Part shown: positions 48,041 through 59,515 of the stretch, piece after piece
Layout: every line of letters begins with the position of its first letter
How positions within the stretch are numbered: the first letter of the stretch is position 1
Assembly (NCBI GenBank): GCA_023614405.1
Contig: CM042684.1
Location: 465,567,650 to 465,631,649, forward strand
Source of the DNA: Avena insularis
Lineage: Eukaryota > Streptophyta > Magnoliopsida > Poales > Poaceae
Direction: 5' to 3'
DNA: 64,000 nt
Made by a program: the position numbers and the translations under genes
The notes under the pieces: model-generated
Told to the model about the DNA's origin: nothing
What the model saw: only the letters and a program-made list of their open reading frames with translations
The model's database searches: none

Positions 48041-51000
48041 TGATTGTTTTTGTGAAGTATCTACCAAAACAATTTTATAAAACTGGACCAAACCAATTTT
48101 ACAAAATAATACCATATTGTGTGTGCAAATCACCATATGCCCCTATTCCAAAAGCATTTTAGGTATGTCTTTGCAAAGTGAGAAATCTTTGTCGATTCAG
48201 CTGGAAACGAGCCAAATTTGAACAACAGGTACATCATTGTTTTCTCGTTATTTAAAAAAATCATTTTAAGTTTCACAAGATGCTATATCATTAGGGATCC
48301 ACTATTATTTTTGCAATATTCCACCTCGAGTATGAACGGTCACGCCCGCCGTTTTGATAGCATTTTGAAACCGGCCAAACAACCAATGTTATGGCCATAC
48401 GCATGGTATAATTTGTGATAATATTCTCATATTGTGCACACATGTGCATATTGGGATTGCAAACAATGTTTCAGAAGGAAGTTTTTCTTTTCATCACATA
48501 TAAAGGCCATTTTCCATTTTCCGAGTGCACAAAACAGGACGTTTTGTGAAGCAACCACCAAAGGGCTAATTAAAAATGCTATCACCCTATTTTTCAAAAA
48601 TACAAGACCACATTAAATAGACAATGTCCCAACCGGGGGATCTTAAACCTTCCTGTCCACCCCTGGTGAAAAAGGCAAATTCCTGCCGAATCTGTAGGAA
48701 CTGGATCAGATTTGAACTACATGTACATGATTTGATGCTAGTGATTTTTGGAAAAACGAATTTTTTTAGGTTCACAGTATGCTATTTCATCATAGATCTA
48801 CTGAAAGTTTAGCGAGGCTCAGCCCCTAGATAATAATCTTGATGCCCACCATTTTGACCATAGTTTAAAATGGGCATGAAAAATTCAAAAATAATCTGGA
48901 CAAGGTAAATCATTCGCGTGGTGTCATATTATGTGACATAGTTGCAAGGAAAAATACCAAACTTGGTATAATGATTGTGTCTCGAAAAAACCTTCACATA
49001 AATGACCTATCATATTCGAGGTTTCATGGATTTCAAGCTAAACAACCAATGTTATGGCCAGAATCGCGACATAGTTTGTGATAATATGCCCATATTGTGC
49101 ATGCATGTAAATCTTGGGACGGCGAACAATATTGCAGGAGGAAGTTTTCCTTTTCGTTGCACAGAAAAGCAATTTTTCTATTTTCTGAGTACCAAAATCG
49201 GGGTGTTTTGTGAAGCAACAACAAATATTCAATTCAAAAATGCTACCACCCTATTTTTCAAAAATACTTGACCACCTTACATGAAAAATGTCCCAACCGG
49301 AGATTTTAAAACCTTCTCGTCCACACTGTGAAAAAGACAAATGGCTACCGAATCGGTAGGAAGTGTGTCCGGTTTAAACTACAGGTACATGATCTACTAC
49401 TCGTGATTTTTTGAAAAGGTTCACAATATGATGTTTCTTCAGAGATCCAATGCAAGTTTTAGCGAGGCTCATCCCCTATCTTCATGCCTACCGTTTTGAC
49501 AATAGTTTGAAGCGGGAAAATTTGGAAACAGGCATGAAAAATTCAAAAATGATCCGAACAAGGTAAATCCTTCACACTGTGTCATATTTATGTGACATAG
49601 TTGCAAAGAAAAATACCAAACTTAGTATATTGATTGTATCTAAAAAACCTCCACATAAATGACTTATCATATTCGAGGTTTCATGACTTTCAAGCAAAAC
49701 GACCAATGTTATTATCAGAATCGTGCTATAGTTTGTGATAATGTGCCCATATTGTGCATGCATGTGGATCTTGGGACGGCGAACAATGTTGCAGGAGGAA
49801 GTTTTTCTTTTCATCGCACGGAAAAGACATTTTCTATTTTCTGAGTGCCAAAATCGGGGCGTTTTATGAAGCAACAACAAATGTTCAATTCAAAAATGCT
49901 ACCATCCTATTTTTCAAAAATACTAGACCACCTTACATAAACAATGTCCCAACCGGGGATTTTCAAACCTTCCTTCCACCCCTGGTAAAAAGACAAATGT
50001 CTGCTTAATCGGTAGTAAGTGGGACCGGTTTGAACTATAGGTACATGATCTAAAGCTCGTGATTTTTTGCAAAAATCATTTTTAGGCTCACAATATGATG
50101 TTTCTTCAGAGATTCAATGCCATTTTTAGCGAGGCTCATCCCCTATCTCCATGCTCGCTGTTTTGACCATAGTTTAAAACAGGAAAATTTGGAAACAAGC
50201 ATGAAAAATTCAAAAAATGATCCGAATAAGGTAAATATTTCGCGTGGTGTCATATTATGTGACATAGTTGCAAGGAAAAATAGCAAACTTGGTATATTGA
50301 TTGTGTCTCGAAAAAACCTTCACATAAATGACCTATCATGTTCGAGGTTTCATGGCTTTCAAGCCAAACGACCAATGTTATGGCCAGAATTGCGACATAG
50401 TTTGTGACAATGTGCTCATATTATGCATGCATGTGAATCTTAGGACGACGAACAATGTTGCAGGAGGAAGTTTTCCTTTTCGTCGTAGGAAAAGCTATTT
50501 TATTTTTTCTGAGTGCCAAAATCGGGGTGTTTTGTGAAGCAACAAAAAAGTTCAATTCAAAAATGCTACCACCCCATTTTTCAAAAATACTAGACCACCT
50601 TACATGAACAATATCCTAGCTAGGGATTTTAAATCCTTTTCGTCTATGCCTGGTGAAAAAGACAAATGTCTATCGAATCGGTAGGAAGTGGGTCCGGTTT
50701 GAACTACAGGTACATGATCTAATGCTCGTGATTTTTTGCAAAATTCATTTTTAGGCTCACAATATGATGTTTCTTCATAGATCCAATGCAAGTTTTAGCG
50801 AGGCTCATCCCCTATCTTCATGCCCGACATTTTGACCATAGTTTGAAACGAGAAAATTTGGAAACGGGCATGAAAAATTCAAAAATGATCCGAACAAGGT
50901 AAGTCCTTCGTGTGGTGTCATATTATGTGACATAATAGGAAGGAAAAATACCAAACTTGGTACATTGATTGCGTCTCGAAAAAACCTTCACATAAATGAC

Positions 51001-52150
51001 CTATCATGTTCGAGGTTTCATGCCTTTCAAGCCAAACAACCAATGTTATGACCAGAATTGCAACATACTTTGTGATAATGTGTTCATATTGTGCATGCAT
51101 GTGGATCTTGGGATGGCGAACAATATTGCAGGAGGAAGCTTTCCTTTTCGTTGCACGGAAAAGCCATTTTCTATTTTCTAAGTGCCAAAATTGGGGCGTT
51201 TTGTGAAGCAACAAAAAATGTTCAATTCAAAAATGCTACCACCCTATTTTTAAAAAATACTAGACCACCTTATATGAACAATATCCCAACCGGGGATTTT
51301 AAAACCTTTTTGTCCACCCCTGGTGAAAAACACAAATGTCTGCCGAATTGGTAGGAAGTGGGTCTGGTTTAAACTACAGGTACATGATCTAATGCTCGTG
51401 ATTTTTTGCAAAAATCTTTTTAGGCTCACAATATGATGTTTCTTCAGAGATCCAATGCAAGTTTTAGCGAGGGTCATCCCCTTTCTTCATGCCCACCGTT
51501 TTGACCATAGTTTGAAATGGGAAAATTTGGAAACAGGCATGAAAAATTGAAAAATGATCCGAACAAGGTAAATCCTTCGTGTGTTGTCATATTATGTGAC
51601 ATAGTTGCAAGGAAAAATATCAAACTTGGTATACTGGTTGTGTCTCGAAAAAACCTTCTCAGAAATGATTTATCATGTTCTAGGTTTTATGGCTTTTAGG
51701 CTAAACGACCAATGTTATGGCTAGAATCGTGATATAGTTTGTGATAATGTGCCCATATTGTACATGCTTGTGCATCTTGGTATGGTGAAAAATGTTGTAG
51801 GAGGAAGTTTTCCTTTTCCTCGCATGGACAAGCCATTTTCCATTTTCCGAGCGCCAAAAACGGAGCGTTTTGTTAAGCAGCCTCTAAATGGCTAATTCAA
51901 AATGCAACCATACCATTTAAAAAAATACTAGACCATCTTACATGGACAATGTCCCAACAGAGAGAGCTCAAACCTTTTCGTCCACCCCTGGTGAAAAAGA
52001 AAAATTCCTACTGAATCGGTAGAAAGTGGGTCCGATTTGAACTACATGTATATTATCTAATGCTCATGATTCTTTGCAAAAATTATTTTTAGACTCACAT
52101 TATAATATTTTATCAGAGATCCATTAAGGGTTTAGCAAGACCCAATCCCC
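48041..52150 (+). repeat. Tandem array of a roughly 660-bp repeat, about six copies
   Basis: The anchor CTATTTTTCAAAAATAC recurs at 48587, 49251, 49907, 50574, 51244 and 51913: spacings 664, 656, 667, 670, 669. Each unit also has GCATGCATGTG next to GGGACGGCGAACAATGT, then GGAGGAAGTTTT..CTTTTC, and later GTTTTAGCGAGGCTCATCCCC. The first and last units are most diverged, the inner ones most alike, as in arrays homogenised by unequal exchange. Not recognised as a named satellite. Confidence 0.9.
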
Positions 52151-52560
52151 AATTTTTTAATTTGAACCCCTGATTTTAAAATCATATTTTGAATTATGAT
52201 ATTGTCCCTATTACGGAATAATGTGGGATTAGTAAATCAACTAGTTTTAAATAATCAAACATTAATAATCAACATTCTAAGATGATCTACTGAATTTTAT
52301 AAAAATTTAAAGACAGAAATTAATTTTTTTGGACATCTTATGAAAAAGATATAAAAGAATTATGAAAAAAGAAAGAAAAAAGAGAAAAAAGAAAACAATC
52401 TATCCAACCGGACCAGCCCGGACCTAAACTACCGCACAAAGGCCCAGCCCAACCCATTCCTAAACTCCTATGCGTAGGCCTGCTCCCTTCCTAGGCAGCC
52501 GAAAAAAGGAAAAAATCGTGCGCGTCCTATATTTAGTTTAGCGCGCGAGTTATACACACA
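52151..52560. other. AT-rich stretch, no gene seen
   Basis: A-rich runs (AAAAAAGAAAGAAAAAAGAG) then a short GC-rich CCGGACCAGCCCGGACC patch. Nothing coding. Confidence 0.6.
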
Positions 52561-52563
52561 AAA

Positions 52564-52641
52564 GGTGGAGTGGCCTAGTGGTTGTGAGTGTTGCCTCGCT
52601 GATTAAGGACACAGGTTCGATCCCTCACCTCTCTATTTTTT
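52564..52641 (+). ncRNA. tRNA-like Pol III unit, probably a SINE head
   Basis: Starts GGTGGAG and has an A-box-like TGGCCTAGTGG (52571-52581), a good B box GGTTCGATCCC (52614-52624), and an acceptor-like CCTCACC pairing 6 of 7 with the 5' end. A T6 run at 52636-52641 could end Pol III transcription. The T stem is poor and no clean anticodon arm exists, so it is more like a tRNA-derived SINE promoter than a working tRNA. Confidence 0.5.
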
Positions 52642-52674
52642 GCTTCATTATTTCCTAATAAGCGTGTGTGTCTG

Positions 52675-52870
52675 GTTGACACGTGGATGCAACATGTTGG
52701 CAAAATCTGACATGTAGACATGACATGTAGGCAAACTGACATAGCTAACATGTTCTATATGCGAGTTTGCCAATTGGATACGACACATAGACAAAAACTG
52801 GCACATAGACATTTCATGTAGGAAAAAATTGACACATAGACATGTCACATAGACTAAATTGATGACATGG
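52675..52870. repeat. Cluster of degenerate short repeats around TGACATGTAGAC
   Basis: About ten variants of GACA(C/T)(A/G)TAGACAT and CATGT(A/C)GGCAAA within 200 bp, some forming the palindrome TGACATGTCA or close versions. They lie 270 bp inside the CACTA terminus, so they may be subterminal repeats. Confidence 0.6.
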
Positions 52871-52889
52871 AGGCTTACTCATTGCAACT

Positions 52890-53144
52890 TGTCCTAGTTT
52901 AGACCTTACGACCAATTTAAATCATCGTAATCGGCTACAAATAACGTCGTAATCTATATCAGGCAGATTATGACGATTCTGCCTAGTCAAATTATGATGT
53001 TTTTAGTTAAATTGTCTTAATTTTTCAGTGTTCTGACCTCTTCTAACATCTTGCGACCATCTGGTGCTAAATCGTCATAGATCTATGACGATTTGTTCCA
53101 CCATCACTATCAGACGGTCATAGATTAACACATTTCTTCTAGTG
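52890..53144 (+). mobile_element. CACTA transposon terminus with subterminal repeats
   Basis: The right end reads TTTCTTCTAGTG, the inverted form of a CACTAGAAGAAA terminal repeat. Inside it are repeated TATGACGATTT-type words in both orientations (near 52970, 53070-53100), the subterminal transposase-binding pattern of CACTA elements. The tandem array and GC-rich stretch may belong to the same element. The other terminus was not found; it is perhaps left of the Tat element, outside the window. Confidence 0.75.
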
Positions 53145-53155
53145 TGGGTCTTCTT

Positions 53156-54189
53156 GTTCTACTTCTTCATCTTCTTCTTCCTCTCCCATGGGTACTTCTT
53201 GCTGGGGTAGACTTGCCTCAACCCACGCGTCATAACATAGATGTCCATCCTTGATAAAAATAGACCATTAGGCAAAAGAGCCGGGACCAAGTGATCTGCT
53301 CCAGGTATATCGAGGAAGTATCTACCATTAATTCTAGAAATCATACCACAGGCTCTCAGAGTAGAAAAACCAAGGCAATGACTTCCTATCAACAGTTGGA
53401 TGTTATCTAGGTTGATGTGCAGTGCACGTGCAAGAACGGTTATGACTCCTCCTCCGCATATGGGACCTCGAGACTGCAGAGCTTGATGCTTAAGGTAAAA
53501 CAAAAGAAGTACGCTCAAATTTAGCGTTAAGTTACAGTTAATAATAGCAGCTTTAGCGAGGATCACCATGTCCTCCTCATCGACTCTAGTAAACTCACCA
53601 CGTGCCTGCAAGGTGTTAGCAATAATATAAAACAAATAATGAATAGCAGGATGATAAATTTGGTTTCCCTTGGGTATGTTTTCACGAATTATCATTCTAT
53701 TAAAGTACTGCCAAGATGCAGGATTTAAAACAAAGATAGTGGAGCATATGTCAGTAGTGTTGTTGGCAAACCCAAAGTAGTGAGCCCATTGGTCGAGTCT
53801 CAAGGAGTACTCATAGTTCATAAGACGAAAGTTGATGCGATCAACTCTATGCATTTTCTTCTCGGAACAATAGTGAGAGCACATCGTATGCGTCAAGTGC
53901 TGAGAAACTCAAGCATCAAGAGGCGATACGTGGCGACATCCTAAAAGACAAAGTCATACAAACCAACCTTGTTGCAGAGTAAATTGAAATCAGCACAAAT
54001 ACCAAGTTGGTTCAGGATATAGGGACACGCCCACTTGGTGGACTTAATTTCTCAGAGCTTGAGACGATCAAAACGGTTCAGCTGAAACTCCTCAATAAAC
54101 TCGATACCAAGTGACTCGTGGGTTAACATATCAACGGGTGCTGCGGCTTGTTCCGCAGCCATCACACGTGTATGACTCCTCGTGTTCAT
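53156..54189 (-). pseudogene. Athila ORF-1-like protein, frameshifted
   Basis: A minus-strand frame from ATG 54189 begins MNTRSHTRVMAAEQ and breaks at a TGA (KL*EIKSTKW) and a TAG (FVF*DVATYR), each one C-to-T change from sense. A frameshift near 53900 leads into the 245-codon frame 53896-53159: RINFRLMNYEYSLRLDQWAH, FNRMIIRENIPKGN, HPAIHYLFYIIANTLQAR. The HPAIHY..F pattern resembles the plant Athila ORF-1 family, a protein of unknown role encoded beside gag-pol. It ends 12 bp from the CACTA end. Confidence 0.65.
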
Positions 54190-54411
54190 CTAAAACAAAA
54201 TAAATAAAAATTACTAATCAATTTTTTAGTCCAATAGAAACATAGCATAAACAATCATCTACACTTGTTATGAAAGAAATTCCTCTAAAAAAACTAAGAA
54301 TGCTCAATATCAAGATTAACTCAATAACAAGACCTAAGTCTATATTGATAATGGTGAAATATTAAGAAGAGTTTTGATATAAATAAGTCCAGGATCGAAG
54401 GAGAAACATAC
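54190..54411 (-). other. Putative intron in the leader of the Athila-like ORF
   Basis: Minus strand CTAAG|GTATGT donor at 54412/54411 and a T-rich ATTTTGTTTTAG|ATG acceptor at 54190/54189, 222 bp apart. The exon-1 leader upstream (54412 to about 54530) is CT-rich. A spliced leader is known for env-position ORFs of some Athila-group elements such as BAGY-2. Confidence 0.6.
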
Positions 54412-54554
54412 CTTAGTCGATTGGGTGCGAGGAATCGAAGAAATATTGAATAAATTGAAGCCTCAATGGAGGTGGTTTGGAGTTTGGAGGTAGAAGAAAG
54501 AGATTTTTTGTGATTTGGAATTTTAGGGTTACATCCTCCTTGGTGATATGGTGG

Positions 54555-54905
54555 CCACGTACGTGGTACGGGCGGGCGGTAACGGCTAGAGCCCGCCTGT
54601 ACCGAGTGGCTAACCTTGGGGTCGATTATTCCCTTTCGGTGATGCACTCGGTATGGGCGCGTGGTACGGTCACGCACACCCGTACTACTGGTCGTTATGC
54701 GTGTAGTATATTTGCTTAAAATCTGATGTTTGCTTGGGGAACGATACGGGCAGGCGGTACGGCCGCCTTCGGTCGTACCAGTGGTCGTTACAGCCACTAC
54801 GTCTTGTGGCAAAAATCAAAGTTTCTATTTTCCAGAGCCTCGATGTGGTACGGGCACACGATATGAGGTCGTCTGGTCATATCAGTGGTCCTTATGCGGC
54901 CAGTA
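54555..54905 (-). repeat. Four degenerate about 95-bp repeats with GGTACGGGC palindromes
   Basis: Units start near 54567, 54661, 54745 and 54847. Each has GGTACGGGC or a variant, an inverted GCCCGTACC-like partner, and (C/T)AGTGGTCGTTATGCG. They lie directly upstream of the Athila-like leader on the minus strand. Confidence 0.65.
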
Positions 54906-54919
54906 AGCTGAAAAACTCA

Positions 54920-55330
54920 TAGAATTTGGTTAATAGCTTTGTGCATCTATACACATCTTAGCAAAGTATAAAATAATAGCAAATAGACTTCATAGAAATC
55001 AGCAATACCTTTTAGGCCATGTGTTAGTAAAATAAAAGATCGAGGATTACCTTATTTTCTTCTCCTCTCTCCAAAGGACTTCTTGAACACTCATTATTAA
55101 AAAAAGAAAAATGAAACAAATACAAAACAAACAAAACAAAACTAACACAAGAGTAAAAACTTTTATTTCACATGGGTTGCATCCTGATAGCTCCAAATTT
55201 CATCACTTTTTACCATTGGTTTTCCTCTTGTTTATTGCCGGATTTCCCTGAAGATTGCCCTTTTCACTAACGTTAATGTCGCAATTAGCGATCCTTGCTT
55301 TCTTGTAATGGTGGTCAGGCAATGAACATT
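54920..55330. other. Unassigned AT-rich stretch between two Athila-like fragments
   Basis: No coding motif in either direction; an A-rich run near 55080-55140. The boundary between the minus fragment and the plus element lies somewhere here. Confidence 0.5.
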
Positions 55331-56620
55331 TATTAAAGATATAATAGCATTTATGGGCTAATTACACCAGAATAAGAAAATCCCCAATTGAAGCCACTTT
55401 CATTGGAGGCGTTAGCACGCATAACGACCACTGGTACAGTCGTGGCGCGCCTGTTACGTTTGCCCGTACTACCCACCAGCACCTTCCTTATATCAATACG
55501 AGCAACTTTCGTAAAGAGGGAGAGACGAGAAGAACCATAGAACAGAAGTTACACCTGTCGCAAGTCATCTGGAGGGAGAGATCAGATCTGAAAGAGGAGA
55601 AGAACTTCACCTCATTTTCCGACGATCTGCAACCTCAAAACCACACACTCCACCATCATCCCATCATTACTTAGAGAGAGAGAGAGATATTGGCACTTGT
55701 AAGATTAAGGTTTGATACTTTGATCTACCTTCAGTTTGTATTTGATTGGATCTTTAATCGCTATTGTGGTTTGCTATAGTAACTTTGAGATGATTTCTAT
55801 TTGCAATACAATTATGCCTTTGATTTGTCTACCTCTCGTGTCTGAGTAAATCCCCATAGGCGTGGGAGATGTAGGGGATTGGTGAGATGTGATGTGCCTA
55901 CTTTATTTCAATCAATTTTTGATTGTTGCAATGTTTATTTAAACAGTGAGAATGAATATATATGTTTGCCTAATGCGTGTTATCTAATTTAAGGGCCCAG
56001 GTAACATGATCCAAAGATCTCATAGGTATGAACTTGTATGCTAGTAATTCGATGACCCCCGAGTGACACGGCCTATATCAAAGAAGAGCTAGTAGTACTC
56101 GAGGACAACAAGGAACCACCAAGATTAAAGCCTTGATCTGGTTGAAAGACCATTATTAATGCGCTGACCATTGTCGTGGTAACAGGCAGATCGATCATTT
56201 GGATTGGGAAGAATTGGCCATGAGGACTCCTAGTCGGTATATGGGTTACTTGCATACTCACTTATAAATAAGAATTATCATTATCACTTATTCCGCTTAT
56301 TCCATTTAGCACTTTTACTATCACCATGAACTGATTCTCTCCGCGCCTAACTTCTCATCTGCAGGACCTTTAAACATCTTTCACATCTTTACTTTCATGC
56401 AATTTACTTATTTTCTAAGCAAGTTTCTCTATCTTTTATTAACCACTTACACCATCAACATTTGCAGTCAATTCACTCAAGACTTGTGACACCTTGGGTG
56501 CGACAGAAACGCCGCATAAAAACACTTTCCTAGGCTCCTCATTGGGATCGATATAAAAACTGGAATTAATACTTCCACGAAAACATTCTCTGAAGAACCT
56601 GTGCAGTTGTAGGCCATCAA
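55330..56620 (+). repeat. Probable 5' LTR of the plus Athila-like element (start uncertain)
   Basis: Ends GTAGGCCATCA at 56620, directly before a WHAM-type PBS (AGATATTTTCTGGTGTCATT, then GTCGGGGAG, 56621-56650). The GGCCATCA end parallels GAGCCATCA of the WHAM-like LTR. A GTACGGGC-type repeat near 55425-55480 precedes a possible TATA (TTATATCAA) at about 55488. Confidence 0.55.
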
Positions 56621-56685
56621 GATATTTTCTGGTGTCATTGTCGGGGAGCTAAGCACTAAGTGTTGATTCTTGACCACAACAACTA

Positions 56686-57839
56686 TTGATACCATTCATG
56701 ATCTCCGTTGAAGACAAAGGTACCACTCAATCAGGAAAAACCTATTTACCTCCATATATTGATCGTGTTCTGATCAAGAGACGATTAGAATTTATTGAAA
56801 GATTTACTAATTCGCATACTGTAGACATGAACAGCTTGATTCCATTGATGGCTGATTTGACCATCACCCGAGGGGCTGAACTTGAGCTACCTTTGGGAGA
56901 GTATGGGAATCCATCTTCGCACTTGAGGAAGATGCCTATTATTGATCCTGAACTTGAAGGCCAGGAATTTGAAATATATCCTGAGCTAATATATATGATG
57001 AAATAAATTTCTTTCGCAGGTAAAGAAAAGGAAGACCCTAGTGACCACTTAACAAGGGTATACGACCTTTGTGTTACTCTTAAACCAGCAAGTTTGTCAA
57101 TAGAGTTTGTACTTCTTAAACTCGTTTGCTGGTCTTTGAAAGATGATGCTTTAGCTTGGTTACAATCACTACCTAATCATACTATAAAAAGATGGGAGGA
57201 TTGCATCCGAGAATTCATGCATAAATATTGTTCATTTACTAAAATCATGCAAATCAAACGAAGCATAACATTTTTTTGCAAACAATTGGAGAGACCTTTT
57301 ATCAAGCATGGAATAGAAATTATGCAATGATTATGAAAGTTCCAAATCATGGTTTTCACGAGAGTCTAGTTATCCAATATTTTTATAATGGGCTTAATGA
57401 CAAAACAAATGATATGATTGATCTATCTGTAGGAGGAGCAATATGCAACTTGACACTGTCGGAATGTGTTAAGCTTTTTGAGGTAAGATCCTTTAATGAC
57501 AAACAATACAATCCAGTTGAGGATATTGTACCACAAAAATTTATAATTCATGTACCACAAGATCTTATATCCGAAGTCAAAAAGTCCAAGGAAGAAAAAG
57601 GTATAGCTTCAGAACTTGTAAAAGAAAACAAAGTTGATATTCTTCAAACTTATGCAATAGAAGATGATTCAAATCTTGTAATGCAAAAGTTTAAATATCA
57701 ACAAAATCAATTTCGTGAGAAAAATTATAAACGCCTTATGACACAAGAAAAGAATATAAGAGACCTAACCGAAGTTTTTAACGACTTGGGTCAAGCCAAG
57801 AAACATTTAGATAGATATCTAAGTATGGTTGAAACCTAA
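56686..57839 (+). pseudogene. Athila-like gag
   Basis: Two frames. 56686-57330 is one frame with a TAA at 57004-57006 and carries the capsid: SDHLTRVYDLCVTLKP, SLKDDALAWLQSLPNHTIKRWEDC. A frameshift in a T7 run near 57270 moves to 57276-57839 (ETFYQAWNRNYAMIMKVPNH, ESLVIQYFYNGLN). The tail is lysine-rich. The same gag family as the WHAM-like element but clearly diverged. Confidence 0.82.
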
Positions 57840-58980
57840 ACTTTGATTTTGAACCAAGGAAATTTCAATACTATTTCTACTAACATTGTTACTAGGCGTG
57901 GTACTGAAACTCAGGAACCACAAGGGCCACCTTGGTATCAAGAAAAGCAAGCTCGAAAAGCAAGAGAGACTCACGAGATGAGTCAAGAAGAAGATGATCT
58001 AGTAGACCTCTAGGATGATATTGATTATGAAGCCTAGAAAAGGGAGAATAAAGCTTCCAGCACTCATGAAGAAGAAGAAGCGGGGATAAGCATAAACCAT
58101 ATGATTCAGACACTGAGATTATCGATTCAAGGGAAGAAACTGATCTCAGAAAGGAGCAAGAAGATCAAGGTGTTATCCCGCATGAAGAACATACCAATAA
58201 GCAAAAATTAGCTGCAAGGAAAAATAAAAAGAATGCTGAACCAGTGACAAAGGTAAAAGAAAAGGTAATACCTACCAAAAAGAAAATTCCTTACCCTAAC
58301 CGAGTTCATTACGAACCAGATAAAGCTATTTATGATTCTTTTGCTGAGGCATTGAGAAGCTTGCGTTTAGAACTTACTTTAACTGATGTTATTCAAGTTT
58401 CTACTTATAAAAAAGTTATGCGATATATACTTAATAGAAAAAGAAAGTAACCAAGACTGTAGCAGTTATGACATGCTTTGGTGATAATAAACTTCCTACT
58501 AAGATTGGGGATCCAGGGATACTAACCATCTCCTATGCAATAGGGAAAACTAATATATTCAATGCTCTTTGTGATTTAGGAGCAGTTGTTAGTGTTATGC
58601 CTGATTCCCTATTTAAGAAATTGAATCTTTGAGAATGTTCTCCTACTTCAGTAACACTGCAAATGGAAGATAAGAAAACTAAACAACCAGTCGGAATGAT
58701 CGAAGATGTTTTACTTAGAATAGATCAGCATGTTATACCAACTGATTTTATTATTCTTGATGTCCCCAAGGATGACAAACTATCTATCATTCTTGGAAGA
58801 CCTTTTCTTAGTATAGCTAGAGATAATGTAGACTGTTCTAGCGGTAAGATTGTCTTCAATATATATGATGATCAGATTGTTCGATACTTTTCTAAGAAAA
58901 AAGAGCATGATGGAAAATACGTTCCACCGCCTAAGCGTGATCAAGTAGCAAAAACTAAAGAAAAGCGTCGCTTGAGATGA
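57840..58980 (+). pseudogene. Athila-like gag-protease linker and aspartic protease
   Basis: Broken linker (Glu/Lys-rich; TAG at about 58012 and 58036), a conserved block near 58290 (VHYEPDKAIYDSFAEALRSL), then protease: IFNALCDLGAVVSVMPDSLF with the DLGA active-site motif, and IILGRPFLSIARDNVDC. A TGA at 58630-58632 lies after KKLNL. The frame 58663-58980 ends the ORF. No RT follows. Confidence 0.82.
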
Positions 58981-59190
58981 TTGCAGATGATATTGAGTTT
59001 GATTAGTCAAATATCTAGAATTAAAACACTTAATAGGAGTGAACCCATTCTTGATAAAAATTAGTTTAAGTTTTTATTTTATTTTTATTTTTGCATTTAC
59101 TATTTTATTTGTATTATTTAATAAGTTTGTTTTGAGTTTTTAACTCGTTCAGAGAATTTACCTTATCTCCAGCAAGGGAAAAACAAAGAA
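58981..59190. other. AT-rich spacer after the protease
   Basis: T-rich, no coding signal. Confidence 0.6.
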
Positions 59191-59369
59191 AAGAAAATGG
59201 GTTCAGCATAGATAACGAGCATCAAGATGGGCTCTTGATGCGTCGCTACCGCCAGCGCCATCATGTCTTGAAAAAACCTACGACGTGAACAGTTACGGCG
59301 ACCAAGATGGCTGGGGCACTAATGCCACTGCACGCAAACATCGACGAAAATAGACGCTGGCCTCCGAAT

Positions 59370-59515
59370 AGATAACAACCACTGGTATGGCCGGGTACGC
59401 TCGTACTGCGCGCCCGTACCAGGTTTGATATCGAACCCTAATGTTGATCCAATGGTGACGACCACAGGTACGGGCGGGCCACGCCCGTACCACCTGCCCG
59501 TACCGCGTGTGTCGC
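59370..59515 (+). repeat. GTACGGGC palindrome cluster of the plus Athila-like element
   Basis: AACAACCACTGGTATGGCC, then GCGCCCGTACC, GGTACGGGCGGGCC, CGCCCGTACCACC. Same words and order as the minus-strand cluster at 54555-54905, followed by a similar CT-rich leader ending CAAACCCTAG. Confidence 0.65.

Noticed and set aside
48990..51210. Similar frames starting MTYH(I/V)RGFM in successive 660-bp units
   Set aside because: They come from the shared repeat; length and frame differ between units, and no protein family is visible.
48041..52150. CRISPR-like array
   Set aside because: Units are 660 bp and repetitive throughout, with no short repeat/unique spacer pattern; plant genome context.
52564..52641. 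A functional tRNA gene
   Set aside because: T stem and anticodon arm do not fold well; kept only as a tRNA-like SINE head.
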